The position numbers and the translations under genes are program-made. Below the pieces are notes generated by a model. The model was not told the origin of the DNA, searched no databases, and saw only the letters and a program-made list of their open reading frames with translations. From contig JABVXV010000040.1 in assembly GCA_013365325.1 (NCBI GenBank), forward strand, positions 186,001 through 250,000: a stretch of DNA of 64,000 nt, given 5' to 3'. Source of the stretch: Dipetalonema caudispina (taxonomy: Eukaryota > Nematoda > Chromadorea > Rhabditida > Onchocercidae). Below, piece by piece: positions 1 through 13,100 of this stretch (position 1 is its first letter; every line of letters starts with the position of its first letter).

Positions 1-2305
1 TGGCCAAGTACTGCTGATAATCCACATTGATCACATTTATAAATTTTAGACTAGGTGATGGAAGAATATCATTGCTTCAATCCAATAGCTTTTAAATTTA
101 GAACTGCTAAATGAACTAATCTGAAACATCTAGCCGGTTGGCTAGCCTTATCTAACTATGAACTGTTTTTGACATATTATCTGGACTCGGTATTGCAAAG
201 AAAATTCTACAGTTAACCATCTCAAAAATTGATCTAATTGATCCGATTTTCCTAACAGCGCGGCTTATTTAGGAGTTTACTATTTTGTCAGTTTTTGAAA
301 GATGAAAACAAATTTGAAATAGAGTTACAAGATTTTCACTCATTACTTTCTCACTATTTCACTCATTCATAGGATCAGATCATTCATTGAATAAACTGAT
401 TACCACATGCTGTATTTTAATTCTAATAACCAGTTCCAAGTAATTCATTGGAGCGATTGGACCTTTCGGCATTATTCTGGATAATCTATCCAATGGTAGA
501 CAACTCTTGTTTCTTTTAATTTAATTTTATTTTATTGAAACCTGAAGGCAACTACGTCTTCATAAATATTAATTCAACATTTTTTCACAGACAACTCAGA
601 AAATTTAAGTCCTTCATTCTTCATTTCCCGAACTTTCAAATATTAATGTCAATGTCAACACATCAGCTAAAGAAGTAATGAATTTCACTTCCGTTTCTTC
701 CTTCTTTTTCAAGAAGCAATAAATTGATAACACTGATTTATCAATCAAAGAAGTTAATTTAATTTAGAGTTTCCCTTCCGAAAGAAACGCTCCTACCTCA
801 TTTGATGTCACCTCTTTCGATAGTTCACAAATCGCCATGAATACGATAAAACCATTTCCATTTAGTTGAATACATTCAAGTGTCGCATTCACACACACAA
901 TACCGCCTTATGGTGACATGTTTGCTTAATGGCCAAGCATTGGTAGCATATGTCTCCACAAAATTGGCATTTATTTGCATCATTCCATTTCATTTCCAAC
1001 TGGCAATTCTTTGTCATGCAATTTGCATGCTATCGAAAGCAGTTTGCAATGAATGCATGTAAAATAAATGAAGTGCATATCTTTTAATATGCAAATAAGC
1101 TTTTCGTTGTTTACTGTCGAAAATTATTCTGATACCAATTCATTCTTGTTTCTCCTCACTTACTTTCTCTTTCTTTCCTTTCTCCTTCTTATTCTTCTTC
1201 TTCTTATTATTAACACTTTTTTTTCACGGAAAATTTCCTCTGAATTGTTGCTGGAACAAGAAATTAGCATTCATTTACACGTATCACGTAAGGTATTTTA
1301 CTGGTTACTTAACATATTGGCATTTTCACGGCAATATTTACGAGAGAAAGTTCACGTAAAATTTAATTGAAGAAATCCTTTTTGATCTTCCGCCAATATT
1401 TTTCTTCATTGTTTTTTCTTTTCTTTTTTTTGGGGAAGACAATTTTTAGCTGTTTATGAAGATTTTATGTGTTGAATCGGAAAAAAGGTTAATAACATCT
1501 TCTCTCATTAAAATAATCTTTGCTATATGTTTTCTTTTAAATGAAAATTTTATAAAAATCACGTCATGAATGAATTCACGGATTTCATTCATCCTATAGG
1601 TTTTGTATATGCTTGCAAATTTTATGATAAAATAGAAAGTTTTGATGAGTAACGACACTGAGGTAGGAAAAAGGTTAAGGAACGATTAGAAGAGTGAGTG
1701 GAAAATAATTTGAGAAATTTTTATTTCGACATTTTGATAGATGGCAGAAAGATTTCTTACTATGACTACGAATTAAATACTTATCATAACTTAAATCAAA
1801 ATTTGTTGAAATTCTAATGTTTCGAACTTTTGAAGTTTGTTAGTGTCTGTCAAGTCGTTTTAAGTCGTTTTCTTAGCCGTCGTTTTAAAATTTCAACATT
1901 CTGCCCGCGTTCACTTCTAAATTTCAACTTTTAAGCATTATCTATTTTGATATCTTAAAAGTTCAGTTTATCTCAGTATAAGGAAAAAAAGCCTTTAATA
2001 TGAGAAGAAATTACTCTTCCAGTAATATACCTTCAAATTTAACCGATTTAGAAGTTTTATTCACCCATCATAATGTTTACTTAAAATTTTCAAAATGCAT
2101 GATCTCACTAAATCAGTTCAATTTAAGAAAAAACTTGGGCTGAAATAAAGTTAGAAGAACTAACAGACGTCTTTAGACATAAAGTTTCCATAATGAACTG
2201 ATGACCTATTCTTTTCTTTTCGTCACAACTAATTGGTACATAATGGCATTATACCTTTCATTCTTAAACTTTACAAATTTAAATTAAAAATTAACTTATT
2301 TTCAG
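1..2305. other. Non-coding upstream stretch, or intron, of the DLC-family gene
   Basis: I see no convincing coding exon here. Open frames such as the one at 1068-1370 are rich in Phe, Leu and Ser from T-rich DNA and lack flanking splice sites. Since the first recognisable exon at 2306 begins at an acceptor in phase 0, this stretch is probably intron or 5' flank, and the true first exon may lie upstream of the window. Oligo-T runs are common. Confidence 0.5.
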
Positions 2306-5300
2306 AATGCCATATCGCGAAGTCTTCACGAACTTGCATCAATAACTGTTAAAAACGACTGCAAACAGACTAAATTTCTGAGACGGTTTGGTTTTTTTTT
2401 TTTTTTTTTTAAATTAAATTCGTCAGAGCAAATAGTTTTGTGTTCAAATAATTGTTACTAAGGAAAATTTTTTTTTTTTTTTAAAATAAAAAAGAAGAAT
2501 ATAGCTTCATTTAGTCTTGTTAGTTTGTGTCGTTGGAGGAGCAAATTCAACGAAATACGTATCAAATATTTATCTCGAAAATATTGCATGAAGGCGAATA
2601 ATTTCTGAATAAAAATTGTTGGAGTCACAGTGGGTCACCCTGTCTGGTTGGAAGTTGCGATGGTACTAGCGGGAAAATGGGTCGAGACCGAGAAATAATT
2701 TAGTGAGACCATTTGCCAGTCACTTTTCTTGATGGTTTTAAGGCGCTTTATCTAATTTACGCTCATATCCTCCATTTCGTGTATTAGATTCCGTCTAGCA
2801 TCCATTTGCAGTTGTTGCCGACTTAAAATGCTTTCAGGCCTCAAGGGATTTGATTAGGATTTGTGAGACTCTTTGGCCAAAGATTTTTCATATTAAGGAC
2901 TTTCGAATCCTTGATATACGTGAAGCTAGTCAAATTCATGCCGTTTTCCACTTCTACCAGTAATGAAAACTTTAATTTTACCGTATGTTGAAATCAGTGT
3001 GAAGGAAACAATTTCATTTTTTAAAGTCTTCGTAGTAAATGAAAATTTTGAGAATATTTCCAAACATATTGCTTCTAATTTTATCATTTAATCTCAATCT
3101 AAAAATAATTAAAATGTGAAGAAAATTTCATATTGTACACTTTCAACATCCAATTTTCTGCTTTTTGCAATTCCTTCGCCAATTATTATATCCATGAAGA
3201 GATGCAAAATTGATCCTTGTTAGGTAAGAAGAATCTACGGATGGATGAGTAAGCGGGGCAAGTGAAACAGGAAGCGGAAAATGTGGGAAAAGATATTAAA
3301 ATGCCGGTCATTCTCATTTTATATGCAAAGAAAGAATATTTGTTAATTACCAATGGCGAGATTTTGAATTAGTACTAACTGACCGCTAAGCCAAAATGTA
3401 CTGTGTTGTAGTTAATCAAATATAAGCTATGAATAGTCAGTGATGTGTTTTGTTTACTTTGAGTAACTTTTGTTATATATATACTATTTCTCCATTCTGA
3501 CCTGATCGGTAAGTATAAATATGTAGTAAAAGTATACTTTTATCATTTAGTTTCTATTTCCTCCAAGCTGTTTTTTTCGTTTGAAACATGCAACTAAATA
3601 GTGAAAATCATATAATGTTCCAGAAATTTTGCCTTTTTTAAGAGCAGAATTGAAGTTTAGATAAGAGAAAGTGATAATGAAAGATATTTTTGGTACAATT
3701 AATAAATTCAGTTTAAATTCAATTCAGAAATTGATGATATTTCCTTCTCATTACTTCCTGTCATTCCGTTTCACGTATCTATTTTTAGACAACGTCAATC
3801 ATCATCAGATCTTCATTCATCATCTGTTTATCGAAAGAATTCTTTTCCTGTCGCATTCGCATCCCAACATGATATAGTGAATTTTCTGCAATCATTCTCA
3901 TCAAATGATGACCAACCTGGTATGTCCGAAAATTAATGCTTTTGAAGTAAATTCAGTTTTCAAAAAGAAGCAACGATTTTCCAGTTTTTATGAGTAATCC
4001 AAAAAGAGTTGGAAGTGATATGAATGACATATGTTCAAGTTTTTCGTGAGATGAAAGGATTTCCAAACGAAAAGATTTTTCAAATCTTGGTCACATTGCT
4101 TGTTTATTTATAGATTGGTATAATAATATCTTTAGATATTAACTGATTCAAATTCCAGTTTAGAATTGAATTGAAATTTAGAGATAATTTAATTTGAAAT
4201 CTTTCAGGATGCTTTTCAGTAAAAAAGTTCCTGGACATAAAATTATAAAATTTTAGAGCAAAGGGAAAGAAAAGAATCTAAAAAAAATTGAAAGAAGTTC
4301 CAAAAAAAGACTTCATAACAAAAAAGGAAGAAAAACTTAAAAATTTCGGTGAAATATGCAGAATATATGAAAAAAATTGTAGCAAATGCAGAATGTTACA
4401 TATCATCACGTCGTAAACGTTTTACACGCCGTCAACGGCGTAATTTAACCGGTGGAATCTTTGGTGAGCGTACATCGAGGTCAACCTCAGCTTTAAATAA
4501 AGTGGACAGGTCAGAATCTACCACAAGCAGCAGCGACAACGACAATATCAACGAACGGAAGAAACGATCGGTAAGTGCTATCTATGAAAGGTATTGCATT
4601 CTAACACTGAGATGACCAAGAAATGAAGCGGTCAAGAAGGGATGATAGTATTTGTCGTGGTAGCAATTCACAAAGTAGCCTTTTATTGTGAATATTTAAT
4701 GTTTACTTAATTTGCAAACTTCCTGGAAAATATGAATACATTCCTCTTTTTTCATTGCATAAATTTTATTTATACACTAACGGATAATATATAACAGCAA
4801 TTTTCTCCTCAGCCTCTTATTTATTCACATTAATGAATAGCATAAAATTTCAGAAATCTTTTTTTTCACAAATAATTCTATTGTATGAATATTACTAATA
4901 CTGAATTTCTAGCAGAAATATACGAAATTGCTGAAAATATGTAGAATTTGCGCAATTTTACAGACTCAATTAACGATCACGAGGAAGAGGGGTCAATCAA
5001 CAGCTGCACGCGGCGCAACAACACCAGCGGAAGCAGCCTTTCTTTCACTGAAGCGAAATTATGTTAATTCCAGTTTGATTACCCGATCGACAACAGAAAT
5101 TTTCTGCAAATCAACTTCAACGCGGGCATCAGCATCCATCGAACCTGTTGATATTTCCCAGAAATTTAAAGGTTCATTATTGCTTTCCTTCAAGTGGAAC
5201 CGCCTTGCTATTATTGCCTGTTATTTTGAAGACACAAGGTGCTGCCACTTCATTTCATCCTTCAGAGGGTATTATATTGCTCAAATATTCATTTGTCACT

Positions 5301-8300
5301 CAAAGCTTTAATATATCTTTTGAAGCCCATAAATAGCCTATTGTGAGCCCAATGATTCATCTGTGAATTTATGTTAATATAATTCATTGCTTGTTGTCTG
5401 CTAGATTAAGATTTAAGATAAAAATATAATAGCATGAGATAATATGTTAATTGGAATTGTAATAAGTAATAATTAATATGGAATCCAAGGACCAACAGCT
5501 CGGAAAGCTCATCGTCGTACACTTCGATATAAATTGAATCCATTCGCCAATAATCGTCAATCGGAAACGAAAGCAGGATCACATGCAGAGTAAGTGTAAT
5601 TGTATTGCATATCGAAAGGCAACATGCTGTAATTTTAGACTTCAAGAATTATCTTCCTAATTAGTTTTATCATCTTTTTAATTGATCTTACCATCACCCT
5701 TCTAATTAATTTTTCCAGATTGGATATTCATGCTGACAATAAACAGCCTGAAAAAGATACGTTTGTTCGCCGTTCTGTGTCTGTCCGGGAGTTGAACGGA
5801 ACGATGATCGATTTTACTAATCAAGATTCCGTCACCAGGTTATTTCCCTATATTCACTAATAACTTTTCGCTTTCACTTCTGCAACCATCATTTTTACAA
5901 TGCAGTGATCTTTACTCCAACAATTCTCATTTTTCAACAACATAAAGGAATGTTCTAGGCGTCCATGTGATCATCATTGAGCCTTGAGTAATTTTCTTCC
6001 TATTAGTTTCAAGTAACTTACAACAGCTTAACAAATAAGTCAATCTAGCATGCGCTCATTGTTAATTGAATGGAATAATTCATCAATTTTGACTTATCGA
6101 CGCTTCTGATTTTACCCCATCTTTTGCGCTTCATTGAAAATATCGCAGAAGAATTCACGATGAACATACAATGCAGCGATTGATGTTGATCAATATTCAT
6201 CATTTAACTCAGCACAAAATCTAATCTTGTGGACTCTCTGTTTCACTCCGTTTATTCAAATTTAACAAATCATATTGTTTTCATCTGGATATTTTCTATT
6301 GTGACAGCAATAGTCAGTGGATGATTTCAAAAAAAAAAAGTTCGCTGTACCACAATAATCTGTTTCTGATACAGTAGGCTTTGAAAAAAAGTTTTTTGTT
6401 CTTTACTGCAGAAACTGATTTCGCGCTGTCACACCGATGCAAACCAATAACTCTGGAAAGAGATTATTTTGAATTCTAATTCAATTTACCCTATTTATCT
6501 TTTTCAAATCTAAAAGAAACCTATTCGGTTTTAGTTTATTTCAATTCGATTTTTTCATCTTTTCTTTTCAAAATAATCGTTGCTTTCAATGCATATGGTA
6601 AATATAAGTTTATTTTTTCCAGGTGGACATCTCAAATTCTCGCCGAAATAGACTCATTACCATCTAGTAGTTTTGATTTAACTGGGCAATCAACTCCGCA
6701 ATCATCACCTTTTATCAGCGTTGCTACTTCCGCTGCCACCACTGATGTCATTGGTACTATTACTGATGCTGATATTGGATATACCGATGAGCCAGAATAC
6801 GATTCATTAAAAGTACACATTTATTTCAGTAATTGATTAAGCAGTTATTAATTGGGATATCCTCTACAAATAAATAATTTCAAAATTGCTAAAGTTATTT
6901 TCGTAATATCAAATTTATATATAATTAATAATTAAGACTATCATTTCACGCTTACAATAGTTTGAATCGAACCTTTTTATGAAAAGAAAGGGACTGCAGG
7001 AAATGGGGAATGAGCTCACTTTTTTTTAATTTAATTTTCATTCATTTTAATGTATCTGAAATTGCAATTTCAGCGAAATATGCAGTCGCAATCAGAAAAT
7101 AACTTAGATATTTCATTTGAAATGGGTGCAATGAATTCGATGCCATCAACGGAATCTCATAATAACGAACCACAAACTCGTCACCGAACGCAAAAAATCA
7201 CATCGAAATCCAATTCTAGCCGTTTTATAAAATTTCAAAAACGAAATTCCTGCAAAAAAGTATCGTTTTCGAGTATTTAATCACCAATATTTTATTATTT
7301 GAGCATTTGATTATTCAAGTATCCAAGTGTTTAATCATTCAAGTATTCAAGCAGTTAATTAATAGAGTATTTAGTTATTCCAGTATTTGAGTATTTAGTT
7401 ATTCAAGTATTTAATGATTTGCTTAACCATTCAGATATTCAACTGATTATTCAACTACTCAAGCACTTAATTATTTGATTATTTAATTATTCAAGTATTT
7501 AAATATTCAAGTGCTAAAGTATTTTATTATTAAAGCATTCAAGTATGTTCTCATCAATAATTAATGAAACGAATTTCCGTCGTAGAATCGAATTCAAAAA
7601 TCATTAAAATTGCACTGAAATTTCTGAGATTTGAACTACATCTCATTATTTATCTTTCCTGAAAGTTCCGCGCATTTCTGATTAGAAGTTTAAATAAAAT
7701 TTCTTTTTGTAACAAACATCCCAGCGAATGTATTTAATTATTCAAATATTCAAGTGCTCGAGTATGCGGGCATTTAAGTATCCAATTATTTAATTATTTA
7801 AATGTCCAAATATCTAGTTATTCAGGCATTCGAGTGTTTAATTATTTAAGTATTTAAATATTTAATTATTCAAGTGCTCAAGTATTTAATTATTCAAGTG
7901 TGTAATTACTTTATTTATTTACTCAAGTATTCAAGTATTTAGTTGCACAAGTATTCAAGTATTTAAATACTTGGGTGTTTCATTATTCGAGTGTTCGAGT
8001 ATTTAATTATCTGAGTGTCTAGTTATTTAAGTATTCAAGTGGTTAATTATTTGAGTATTTGATATTTAAATGTTTAAGCGTTTAATTATTTGGGTATTTA
8101 ATTATTCAAGTATTAAGGTATTTAATTATTTGAGTACTTGGTTACTCAAATATTCAAGTGTTTAGGCATTTTATTATTTAAGTATTCAAGTATTTGAGTA
8201 TTCACCTTTAATTATTTAATTATCCAATTATTTACAATTGATCACTTACACCTCAATGCTGTTTTATGACAGTATTGCTAAACATGGTCTTTTGTTTCCC

Positions 8301-10094
8301 TTCACAATGTAATTTGCGCTCTGTTCCTTTCCTCTTCCTCGTTTTCCTAATATTTTCAAAAAATCTTGATAACTCTTATAACATGAAGAACAAAAGGAAC
8401 TGGAAGCAAAGGAAATTGATTTGAAAAAATAGACATAAAATTGAAAGTAGGCAATTTAAAAGCTATGAGTAATTCTGGCTCTTGTCTAATAGCTAAAGAG
8501 GAAATGATTTTGTCCATGGATTTTTAATAGCCAAATTTTACAGCGAAGGACTGGGGCAGAGAAATGAGGATTTCAGACAGTCATCTGATTCATTTATTTA
8601 TTTTATTCTACCAAATTAGGCATACCATGCATTATCACAACATATTGTTCTTCAATATTTTCCTTGTTCCCTCTTTTTTAGCAACATTTCTTGCAAAGTA
8701 CTGGCTAAATTTTAGAGGATGGAGTGGAAATGAAAGGTGCTTTGAAAATAAAAATTGGATTAATGATGAAAGTACCACAATAAAATAAAACTATAATAGC
8801 TGAGGAGTAAAGTGTTACGTTGTTTTTTGTGCTCAAAAAAAAATCCCAAAAGCTATGGCCAAATTATCATGGGATGAACTCTGTGGCTACAATATCATTA
8901 GTGCATTTGCACCTTTTCAGGATATTTGGCGTCAATCATCGGAGATTCCTGAAGTTTCCTGTACAGCACACATAGCACTAACAGCGCGGCCATCAAGTCG
9001 CCGCAAGCAGTCAGCCCATGCAGTTGTTATCAGTACACCGGCAGATCTGGAAAGATCAGAGAAACTTCAGTTTTTGTCGCCAAAGCTCAGCAGCAATAAT
9101 TATATCTCAAATTTGCAAAATCGTAGCAATTTTAAGAGTGGAAATGAATCGTCACGTTTATGGCGTTTTTTTTCTCGAAAAAAATATCCATCACTTAAAA
9201 AATATCTCAAATCGCACCAGAAGGCTAATCCAATGATCGAAAACGTTTCTGATATCGAAATTTCGGGATTCGGCACGGGTAATTTACCAGGAGTGGTGAT
9301 GAATGACAAAAATCTCCTTTCTGAATGTAAATCAGAACCAAAGTGGAGGCATAACGAAATAAAGTCAAATGGCAGTTTACCGATATCCAGAACTAGTTTA
9401 ACTTTAGCTCTGGACATGAAACCACACCGTCATTCTTCACAAATGCCAAATTTGGCTCATCGGCAATCATCTGATTATGCCTCAAATGGTGTGCAATGGA
9501 GAAGCAATATTGATGAGGCTAATGCGAAGGTAAGTTTTTTAGTTATGTTATCTCTTTCTATCATTTCAAAATTTCACTGATGTGGCAATCACAGTAATGA
9601 ATTACTTTAGAATAAGGTAAAAATAGGATTGAGACGATAAGTAAGACTTAACTTATCATTTTGCAATATCCTAGCCACCGTGAAGAATTTAGATGATAAA
9701 GAATGAGAGTGATTGGATTAGAAACTTACTGTATTTTGCTATTATATTACTGTAATTTTTTCGGTTCGCTTTTTTTAAGACGAATTCTTTGCGCAAATAA
9801 TCAATATTTTGTTCTTATGATTGACATTAATTTTGGATTTCTCAAAATTTTTTATCTTTTCATGCATTCAGTTTTTCATTTCGTTTTAAATTTAAGCTTC
9901 AGAACAGTGATGTACGTATTGGTAATCGTACATGTTTCTCTATGGAAAGTATCGATTTGACGAAAGAGAATGGCACCGACGACAGATTAAAATTCTTGAG
10001 AGAAACAAAACAGATTCAACTTGTTGATCAGACACCATCTTCACTTACCGTTTGGAAACGAAAGGTTAGTTGTAATGTTCATATGTCTAAGTGG

Positions 10095-10133
<39 letters not shown>

Positions 10134-13100
10134 TTCTTTGTTTTTAAATTACGATGAATTTTCATCTTAACATTTGGAAATATCAAATTATAGAATGAGG
10201 AACTTAGACATATTATTTCTTTTCTCTGATAACAAGGCAGTCGGTCATTTATGATAGCCTTTATTGCCATAATAACTAACCATTTCCGCTTAACGGAGTG
10301 AAATAAGTTCATATTTCTGCCAGTTAATTGTTACAAATATTTTCAAACGATTTCCCAACAAAGATTTAATCTTTTGTCCTTTGTGATGACAATTTTGGCT
10401 TCATTCTTCATGAAGAAATATCATTTGTTGGCCCAAAAATGATCTCAATTTTCATCTTTTATCTGTCTCATACAGGGCTATACTTACTTTTTGGCCTATC
10501 ATTCTTGAATTTTTTGTCATGCCTATAACGATTGTTTGAATTCAAATTTAACTACCCATTTTAATTCCTAAACTACAGGCGATGATACAATTGATGATTT
10601 GAGCTGACTTTGCTTTAAAAATACACAATGCATGCCAGATTTTACTTTTTAAATAAAAATTATATTTGAAATGGAAGAGAGAAGGAGTTGTCGAAAAAAA
10701 AAGGTAAGAAGAACAGTAAGCTGGCAGGCATGCGGAGATCATTTGATGAAAAGATGGTAGTAAAAAAATAAATTTTACCACTATTACATCATCCGTCATC
10801 CGAAGAATTTGTTGTAGCATTTACTTTCTAGAATTTCGCGCATCTCATTAATTCATTTATCTCTTCAAATTTACATATTCGACAACTTTTGCTTGTTTTT
10901 TTTAAAAAGAAACGTTTTTGAGAAGTATTAAAAATTTGAAACTTTAAGTTCGAATTAGAAAGTGGAAAAGAGGTGAAAGCAACCTATTAATGTGAGAATA
11001 GCACATGCGAAAAGGTAATCTGACACTTCCGGAATGCGCCAGTAATTAAGTGTGGAAATGATCGGTTGAAAGTATTAATTATATGCGGGGAACAATGCTT
11101 GACCTTCGTTCGAGCTTCACTTTCACCGATGAGCAATTTCATGAGCGTAAGATAGTTTTTGAAGATCAGTACCATATTTCGATACTTGCTGTAGTACAGT
11201 TTGTCTCCAGGTGTGTTTGGAGCGGTAATCTCAAAAGCTTTTTATTGATGATACATTTTTTTAGACTCCTACTAATTCACCTTAACTCATTGTTACTTCT
11301 CCTTTTCTGCTTTTGTTGGAGAAGTGAAAGGTCATCATTGGTATAAATGACCATATGACCGTTCTGTGCTACCTAACCTGCACTGTTACCTCAAACAACT
11401 TCATTTTTACATTGCTATTTTAGTTTGAAAATAATTATTTAACTTATATCCTTCCAATGTTTTGTCATTTTCTATTGTCCTTTTCTGTCCTTGACCATTA
11501 CTTGAGAGATGATAGTAATAAATTGAGAAAGTGATATAGGACAGAGATGGGACATAGAGAATGGTGGAACAGTTATCATTGTAGAATAGAATTGTCTTCT
11601 CTCTAAACATCAATGGAATTTTCTTTCCTTATCAATTTTATTCATCGTGATATTAACCGAAATCACACATTGTACGATAAGAAGAAGTGAATTAGTTGAC
11701 ATCTGGTATTATAGAAGGTCAAGATGAATGCTCGATTATGTCCATTTATTGTTGCATCATTTCGAAGGAGCAATACGCTTATTAATAGCTGAATTAATTA
11801 ATGGAAGTAGGAGAAGGATAGTCTTACTAAAAAGAAATTAAGTGCAAATCAAAATTTCTCTATCAACAAGAATAAACTAACATTTTAGAAGTAAAGTTCA
11901 TTGACATTATCGTTCAGTGTAATACGACATGTTTGTGGAGACCAAATTCTATGATTTTTTACATTTCATAATGAAATGCAAAAAATTCAGCTATAAATTG
12001 CAAAAGAATATATTAAGCTATGATAGGATAGTTGAAATATTGACAGTATAATTTTTGTTATCATTAATAAGATTGGAAAGAGAGAACAATAGTTTTGGTT
12101 TCAACAGAAATGGGACAGTTTCGAATTTCAATAATGATAGATTCTTTCTATCATTTTATTAATCTTACGCAATTACCCATTTTCGAACAATTTCTTCCTG
12201 TCTTTATTACTGAAATTTGCTCTTGATAACTCTTGAAAAGCTAAAATAGTCATTCATATTTGCTATTGGAAGTAGTTTAATTTTGCTGCAATTTAGTTAA
12301 TTCATTTTTCACCTCATTGACTTTTGCACATCTTCCACAATTATTTCTTGCCCATTTTTCATGCTTAAAATGACCAAAAGGAAAAGCAGAAAAGTAAAAA
12401 ACGAATAATAAATGGCAGCTCGTTAAAAGTTTATGCCTATTGAATTATATGCTTAATGAATTTCATGAAGCTTGTTTAAAAAGAAAATAGAGAGTGACCT
12501 TTAGTCTTACTGAAGGATTAATCGTTGCTGCTATTTCAGGTTACAACCGTCTGTTTCTATTTTATTATACGCCTATTTTAATTTCTATTTTCACTAGAAG
12601 ATTTGCTCATTTATTTTAAAATTCTTACACATTTAGAGATTTTGAGCAATTCATAGTCATTGATGAAACAGCTGTTTATTGACATCGTCGACTGGATCCG
12701 ATTTTTAGACTTGTAACTTGAGATTAGCAAAAATTTTTCCCATTTGATTTTACCAAAGTTTTCCTACTACTATCCGTCACATTTTTCATTATTCAAGATT
12801 TTCAATAATTAATAATTCCAGTATATGTCGTTTTTGATTCTAAATAACGATTATAATTACGACGGGAAATTTTATAAAGTCGTATTTGTGATCAAAATTA
12901 CAATTATACAATTATAAATAAGATGAAATTGGAATCTGGGAAAATTAAGTTTGTTGTAGGATTTTTATCGATTATCGTTGCTAGGCTTCTACAACGTTTC
13001 TTGATGTTTGTTTCAGCCTGATAATTCCAAGATGTACGTATGGCTGCAAACAGACGTTGTGCCCTCACCGTTTCACTAATTTACCTAGGAAAAAACTATT

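Noticed and set aside
4349..4391. ATG at 4349 as a gene start
   Set aside because: The acceptor AAATGCAG at 4391 joins in phase to an upstream exon (3789-3919), so the exon is internal.
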